Assembly: GCA_015490675.1 (NCBI GenBank)
Contig: WFXI01000105.1
Coordinates: forward strand, 1 to 8,116
Origin: Hydrogenothermaceae bacterium
GTDB lineage: Bacteria; Aquificota; Aquificia; Aquificales; Hydrogenothermaceae
Direction of reading: 5' to 3'
Length of the DNA: 8,116 nt
The position numbers and the translations under genes are program-made. Under the pieces are notes generated by a model, which saw only the letters and a list, made by a program, of their open reading frames with translations, made no database searches and was not told the DNA's origin. This document shows positions 4,768 to 8,116 of the stretch, piece after piece. Each line of letters starts with the position of its first letter. Position 1 is the stretch's first letter.

Positions 4768-6444
4768 ATGATAGTTTTAGAAAAAAATAACATAAAATCA
4801 TCAAAAAAAGAGCATTTTGTTTTATTTTTTGATAAAAAACAAAGCTTTGTTTCAAAAAATTTAGTTAAAGAAGCATTTAAGTATGAAATTATTGGTAAAG
4901 TTTTCAAAGAGGGTGAAGCTTTTGACTTAAAAGAATTATCAAAATTAGATAAATCTTCTTCAAAAAAAGAACAAAAAGTTAAAAACCTCTCTATTTTTGA
5001 CCTTCTTATACCTGTTTTAACTCCAGAAGTAAATTTAGATATTCCTGAAGAACTTGAACTGCCTCATAAGTTATACAGTTATCAGATACAGGGAGTTAAA
5101 TTTTTAATTTCAAATCGCTCTGCACTCCTTGCAGACCAGATGGGAACAGGAAAAACTGTTCAGTCAACAGTTGCATTAAAAATACTTTTTATAAAAGGTA
5201 TTGTAAAAAAAGCTTTAGTTGTGGTTCCTTCTTCTTTAATTTCTGTTTGGGAAAAACATTTAGAAGAATGGGCACCTGAACTACAGTTTGTTGTTTTAAA
5301 TGATAAGAAAGATATAAGAAAACTTCTATGGGAAACAAATGCACATGTTTATATAGTTTCTTATGACACATTAAAAAATGATTTTAATAATGAAGAATTT
5401 AAATTAGAAGAATTTGCAAAAACTGTTGATTTAGTTTTATTAGATGAAGCACATAATATAAAAAATCCTGATGCTATAAAAACAAAAGCAGTTAAACAAA
5501 TTTCAAAATTTGCAAAATACAGATGGGCATTATCAGGGACTCCTCTCCAAAATAATTTAGAAGAGTTAGTTTCTTTACTTGAGTTTTTATTCCCAGATAG
5601 GCAGTTTAACAAAAATTTAACTCCAGAAGAAGCAAGAAAATTAATTGAGCCAATAATGCTAAGAAGATTAAAAAAAGATGTTTTAAAAGACCTTCCACAA
5701 AAACTTCCTGCAATAATAGAAAAGCTACAACTTTCTCCTAAACAAAGGCAAGAGTATGATTATGTTTTAGGTTTAGAGCAAGAAAGAATTACAAATCTAA
5801 TTGAAAAACACAAAAAAAGTAAGCAGTTTAAGTTTATTTTAAAGAAAAATATAATCCATTCAATTCAAAAATTAAGACAAATATGTAATTTCCCATCCTC
5901 TAGTCTAAACAGTCCAAAAATGGAAAGGTTAAAAGAAATTGTAAAAGAGATTGTAGAAAATGATGAAAAAATCATAATTTTTACAAACTTCTACGAAAAC
6001 GGTGTTAGAAAGATATACGAAAATTTAAGTAAAGAATTTTCAGAAAGTAAAATAGCCCAATTTCACGGAAAAATGTCCTTTAAAGAGAAGAAAAAGGAAG
6101 TAAAAAGATTTGTTGAGGATAAAAATTGCCAAATATTTATAGGAACTATAGGCTCTGCAGGTGAAGGACTTACACTTACAGTTTCAAACTATGCAGTATT
6201 TTTTGATATGCACTGGAATCCTGCAAAAATGTGGCAAGCAGAAGATAGAATTCATAGGATAGGACAGAAAAATAAGGTTATTATTCACAATCTAATTATG
6301 GAAAATACAATAGAAGAAAAAATTCTTCAAAAACTAGAAGAAAAGAAAAAACTTATAGAAACAGTTGTAGATGGCGTAAAACATATCAAAGAAGAAGAAG
6401 TTTCTTTAGAAGATTTAATGGAATTTATTGGTATAAAAAACTAA
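4768..6444 (+). CDS. SNF2-family DNA-dependent ATPase (stand-alone bacterial SWI/SNF helicase)
   Basis: This 558-residue protein has a complete two-lobe SNF2 motor after a lysine-rich N-terminal region of about 100 residues that I cannot assign. Seen motifs are YSYQIQGVKFL (Q-motif region, about 103-113), Walker A MGTGKT (125-130, K129), DEAH (226-229), SGTPLQN (256-262), IMLRRLKKDVLKDLP, the second-lobe block KIIIFTNF, GTIGSAGEGLTLT and QAEDRIHRIGQ (490-500, with the two arginine fingers). Walker A is preceded by ADQ where many relatives have ADE. SNF2 motors use ATP to translocate on double-stranded DNA and remodel bound proteins or stalled polymerase; bacterial examples include RapA (RNA polymerase recycling) and several defence proteins. 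There is no methyltransferase, nuclease or phospholipase partner nearby, so a housekeeping role is as likely as defence. ATG 4768 has AAAGGGGAT upstream. The stop overlaps the convergent antiporter gene by four bases. Confidence 0.92.
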   Translation: MIVLEKNNIKSSKKEHFVLFFDKKQSFVSKNLVKEAFKYEIIGKVFKEGEAFDLKELSKLDKSSSKKEQKVKNLSIFDLLIPVLTPEVNLDIPEELELPHKLYSYQIQGVKFLISNRSALLADQMGTGKTVQSTVALKILFIKGIVKKALVVVPSSLISVWEKHLEEWAPELQFVVLNDKKDIRKLLWETNAHVYIVSYDTLKNDFNNEEFKLEEFAKTVDLVLLDEAHNIKNPDAIKTKAVKQISKFAKYRWALSGTPLQNNLEELVSLLEFLFPDRQFNKNLTPEEARKLIEPIMLRRLKKDVLKDLPQKLPAIIEKLQLSPKQRQEYDYVLGLEQERITNLIEKHKKSKQFKFILKKNIIHSIQKLRQICNFPSSSLNSPKMERLKEIVKEIVENDEKIIIFTNFYENGVRKIYENLSKEFSESKIAQFHGKMSFKEKKKEVKRFVEDKNCQIFIGTIGSAGEGLTLTVSNYAVFFDMHWNPAKMWQAEDRIHRIGQKNKVIIHNLIMENTIEEKILQKLEEKKKLIETVVDGVKHIKEEEVSLEDLMEFIGIKN

Positions 6445-7700
6445 ACGGCCTTTAATTTTAAAAAAGCTATTAACAAGAAACTGTAAATAAACATTGAAAG
6501 TAAAACTATACCAATTACTATAGCTTCAAACATTTCTTTATACATAAAACTATCAGGAAGCAAATGAACCATAATTATAGAAAGTCCCCCTTTCATTCCA
6601 GCAAAAGTAAAAATATAAGACCAAGAAAGTGGTTTCTTAAAGAAGATAACACCAGCTATACTGTTTAAACCCCTTAAAAATGTAGTTAGGATAAAGATTA
6701 AAATTATTTCTTTCCAGTATTTAAGTAACACTTCAAAATCTACCAGTAGTGCCATACTTATAAACAAAAATCCATTTGCAAAGTGAGCTACAATAATAGA
6801 AAGTTCTAAGTTTTCCTCTAACCTTTCTTTTGTTGTGGCAATGTTATCAATAATTCTTTTGATAAATCTATAATGGAATGGACTTTTTCTTTTTTGAGAA
6901 ACCTCTTCTGCTTTCTTTTCTGCAAGCTTTAAGTCTTTATCAATGTTATATTTAAAAACCATTACTGCAGATATTATTGATAAAATCCCTGCTACATGGA
7001 AATGCTCTGCTATCAAAAATGAAGATAAAGAAACAACATACATAATAATAAATTCATCAATAGGGTCTTCTAACAGTTTTAATAGAATATATCCTAAATA
7101 ACCAACAATTACTCCAATGGCTACTGATAAAAACAAAACTTCAATAAGCTTTATCGATACTCCCATTACACTAACAGAGCTACCGATTAGCATAGGAAGT
7201 CCTATAAAATAGAATGCAATTAATGCTGTTGCATCGTTAAATAAGCTTTCTCCTTCTGTGATTATTTTTAAATCTTCAGGAAGTTTAAAGTTTTTAAATA
7301 CGGAAGATACGGTTATAGCATCAGTTGCTAAAATCATTGCAAATAATGATATTAAAGCTCCTATAGAAAATGCATATTGAGGAAGTAAAAAACTGGTTAA
7401 AACAACTCCTAAAAAGATTGAAACAGCTACTCCAATAAATGCAAAAAAGAATATGGGAAGTGCATTTCTTTTTAGCTTTTCCAGTTTTAAATGCATAACA
7501 TCAGGAAGTAAAATTATAGGGAGCAAAAGCAGTAAGGTTTCATCAAAAGTTTCAACAGGTATATGCAAAAATGAGGGAAAAGTGTGAGCAATAATATAAG
7601 AAAAAGCTATTAAAGATAAAGAAATAGGAATTTTTAAAAATTTTTCGTTAAGTCTTGCAACTAAAATCAAAACAAGTATTGTAATTAAAGTTTGTATCAT
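6441..7700 (-). CDS. CPA1-family cation/proton antiporter (NhaP-like)
   Basis: This 419-residue integral membrane protein has about 12-13 hydrophobic segments. The diagnostic residues are T126-D127 in LATDAITV and N155-D156 in GESLFNDATAL. The Asn-Asp pair marks the CPA1 (electroneutral NhaP/NHE) branch rather than the Asp-Asp of NhaA-type exchangers. R343 (LRGL) and the AGMKGGLSI segment (367-375) fit the late conserved helices. The family exchanges Na+ or K+ for protons across the inner membrane to control internal pH and salt. A charged cytoplasmic loop (about 254-298, many K and E) separates the two halves. The substrate cannot be told from sequence. The ATG at 7700 immediately follows the fabI stop, and AGGT at 7710-7707 is six bases upstream, so the two genes are probably co-transcribed. 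The C-terminus is short (ends KLKAV), without a TrkA-C or CBS regulatory domain. The stop overlaps the SNF2 stop by four bases. Confidence 0.88.
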   Translation of the reverse strand: MIQTLITILVLILVARLNEKFLKIPISLSLIAFSYIIAHTFPSFLHIPVETFDETLLLLLPIILLPDVMHLKLEKLKRNALPIFFFAFIGVAVSIFLGVVLTSFLLPQYAFSIGALISLFAMILATDAITVSSVFKNFKLPEDLKIITEGESLFNDATALIAFYFIGLPMLIGSSVSVMGVSIKLIEVLFLSVAIGVIVGYLGYILLKLLEDPIDEFIIMYVVSLSSFLIAEHFHVAGILSIISAVMVFKYNIDKDLKLAEKKAEEVSQKRKSPFHYRFIKRIIDNIATTKERLEENLELSIIVAHFANGFLFISMALLVDFEVLLKYWKEIILIFILTTFLRGLNSIAGVIFFKKPLSWSYIFTFAGMKGGLSIIMVHLLPDSFMYKEMFEAIVIGIVLLSMFIYSFLLIAFLKLKAV

Positions 7701-8116
7701 TTACATACCTATTACATGGTATCCAGCATCTACATGTAAAACTTCACCAGTGACACCATCTCCTAGTGACGAACATAAAAATAATGCAGATTTTCCAACT
7801 TCTTCAATGGTTACCGATTTTTTTAAAGGTGCCCTTTTTTCAGCTTCTTTTTGAATAGCTGAAAATTGGTCTATTCCTGCGGCAGCTAAAGTTTTTATTG
7901 GACCAGCAGATATTGCATTTACTCTGACCTTTTTTATTTCTCCTAAATCCCTAGCCAAATATTTTACAGATGCTTCAAGGGCTGCTTTTGCAACGCCCAT
8001 AACATTGTAGTTGTAAATTACCTTCTCTGCTCCGTAGTAAGAAAGAGTTAATAAACTTCCTCCTTCGTTTATTATTGGTAAAAACTGTCTAGCTAGTGCT
8101 GTAAACGAATAAACAC
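7701..8116 (-). CDS. fabI: Enoyl-[acyl-carrier-protein] reductase FabI, C-terminal part
   Basis: The frame is open to the right edge, so the N-terminal NAD-binding half is missing only because the window ends. The last 138 residues are visible. The segment reads VYSFTALARQFLPII, then GGSLLTLSYYGAEKVI, then YNYNVMGVAKAALE. It contains the FabI catalytic pair in the YNVMGVAK motif (Tyr-x6-Lys) and the preceding conserved tyrosine of SYYGAE. These are followed by VRVNAISAGPIKTLAA, where the substrate loop lies, and by LFLCSSLGDGVTGEVLHVDAGYHVIGM at the end. An ATG at 8000 (MGVAK) is internal, not a start, since the conserved sequence continues upstream in frame. FabI carries out the last reduction of each fatty-acid elongation cycle using NADH, in the cytoplasm. 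No other fab gene is in the window. Its TAA abuts the antiporter ATG. Confidence 0.95.
   Translation of the reverse strand, partial: VYSFTALARQFLPIINEGGSLLTLSYYGAEKVIYNYNVMGVAKAALEASVKYLARDLGEIKKVRVNAISAGPIKTLAAAGIDQFSAIQKEAEKRAPLKKSVTIEEVGKSALFLCSSLGDGVTGEVLHVDAGYHVIGM

Noticed and set aside
4716..4907. Minus-strand ORF across the 169-aa protein/SNF2 junction
   Set aside because: It has no Shine-Dalgarno and overlaps two supported genes.
5189..5612. Two minus-strand ORFs (60 and 83 codons) inside the SNF2 gene
   Set aside because: They are opposite the conserved helicase motifs and are shadows.
4768..6444. SNF2 ATPase as part of a known defence system such as DISARM or a restriction system
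   Set aside because: No methyltransferase, nuclease, phospholipase or other defence gene is nearby; the surroundings are housekeeping genes.

Overview
The window is strongly A+T-rich (about 70% by eye), very gene-dense from base 514 onward, and coded on both strands. The gene set suggests a thermophilic, sulfur-metabolising bacterium of the Aquificota (Sulfurihydrogenibium- or Persephonella-like): an Mre11-type nuclease whose active-site residue numbering matches archaeal Mre11, a compact RuvA, CysM, a DUF815 AAA+ ATPase, a stand-alone SNF2 ATPase, a CPA1 antiporter and FabI. The assignment rests on gene content, base composition and packing; no rRNA is present to confirm it.

Region by region. 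1-58 (-) is the first 19 codons of a gene running off the left edge, with a perfect Shine-Dalgarno, a good sigma-70-type promoter and a leader of about 74 nt carrying a 10-bp direct repeat. Bases 59-513 are the only long non-coding stretch. They hold that promoter and leader, a possible rightward promoter (216-244), two consecutive hairpins with a competing third strand (271-341), a fragment of reading frame whose translation resembles the start of the left-edge gene, a dyad plus repeated half-site, and a sigma-70 promoter for the next operon. 514-3377 (+) is a close-packed run: a DUF2892/YgaP-type membrane protein, an Mre11/SbcD nuclease, RuvA and cysteine synthase CysM. 3374-4192 (-) is a DUF815 AAA+ ATPase. 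4256-6444 (+) is a pair: an unassigned 169-aa protein followed 2 nt later by an SNF2-family ATPase. 6441-8116 (-) is the C-terminal part of FabI followed directly by a CPA1-type cation/proton antiporter.

How the genes work together. Mre11 and RuvA both act in DNA break repair and recombination and are joined with no intervening base, so co-translation is likely. The membrane protein and CysM flanking them have no obvious functional link, apart from a possible sulfur theme. The 169-aa protein and SNF2 ATPase look like a two-gene functional unit and are the least understood part of the coding sequence. Both convergent gene pairs overlap by the same four bases, CTAA, with no terminator between them. 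Three same-strand junctions read TAAATG with zero spacing. No mobile element, CRISPR array, tRNA or rRNA was seen. Apart from the 59-513 intergenic region and the SNF2 pair, this is an ordinary housekeeping region.
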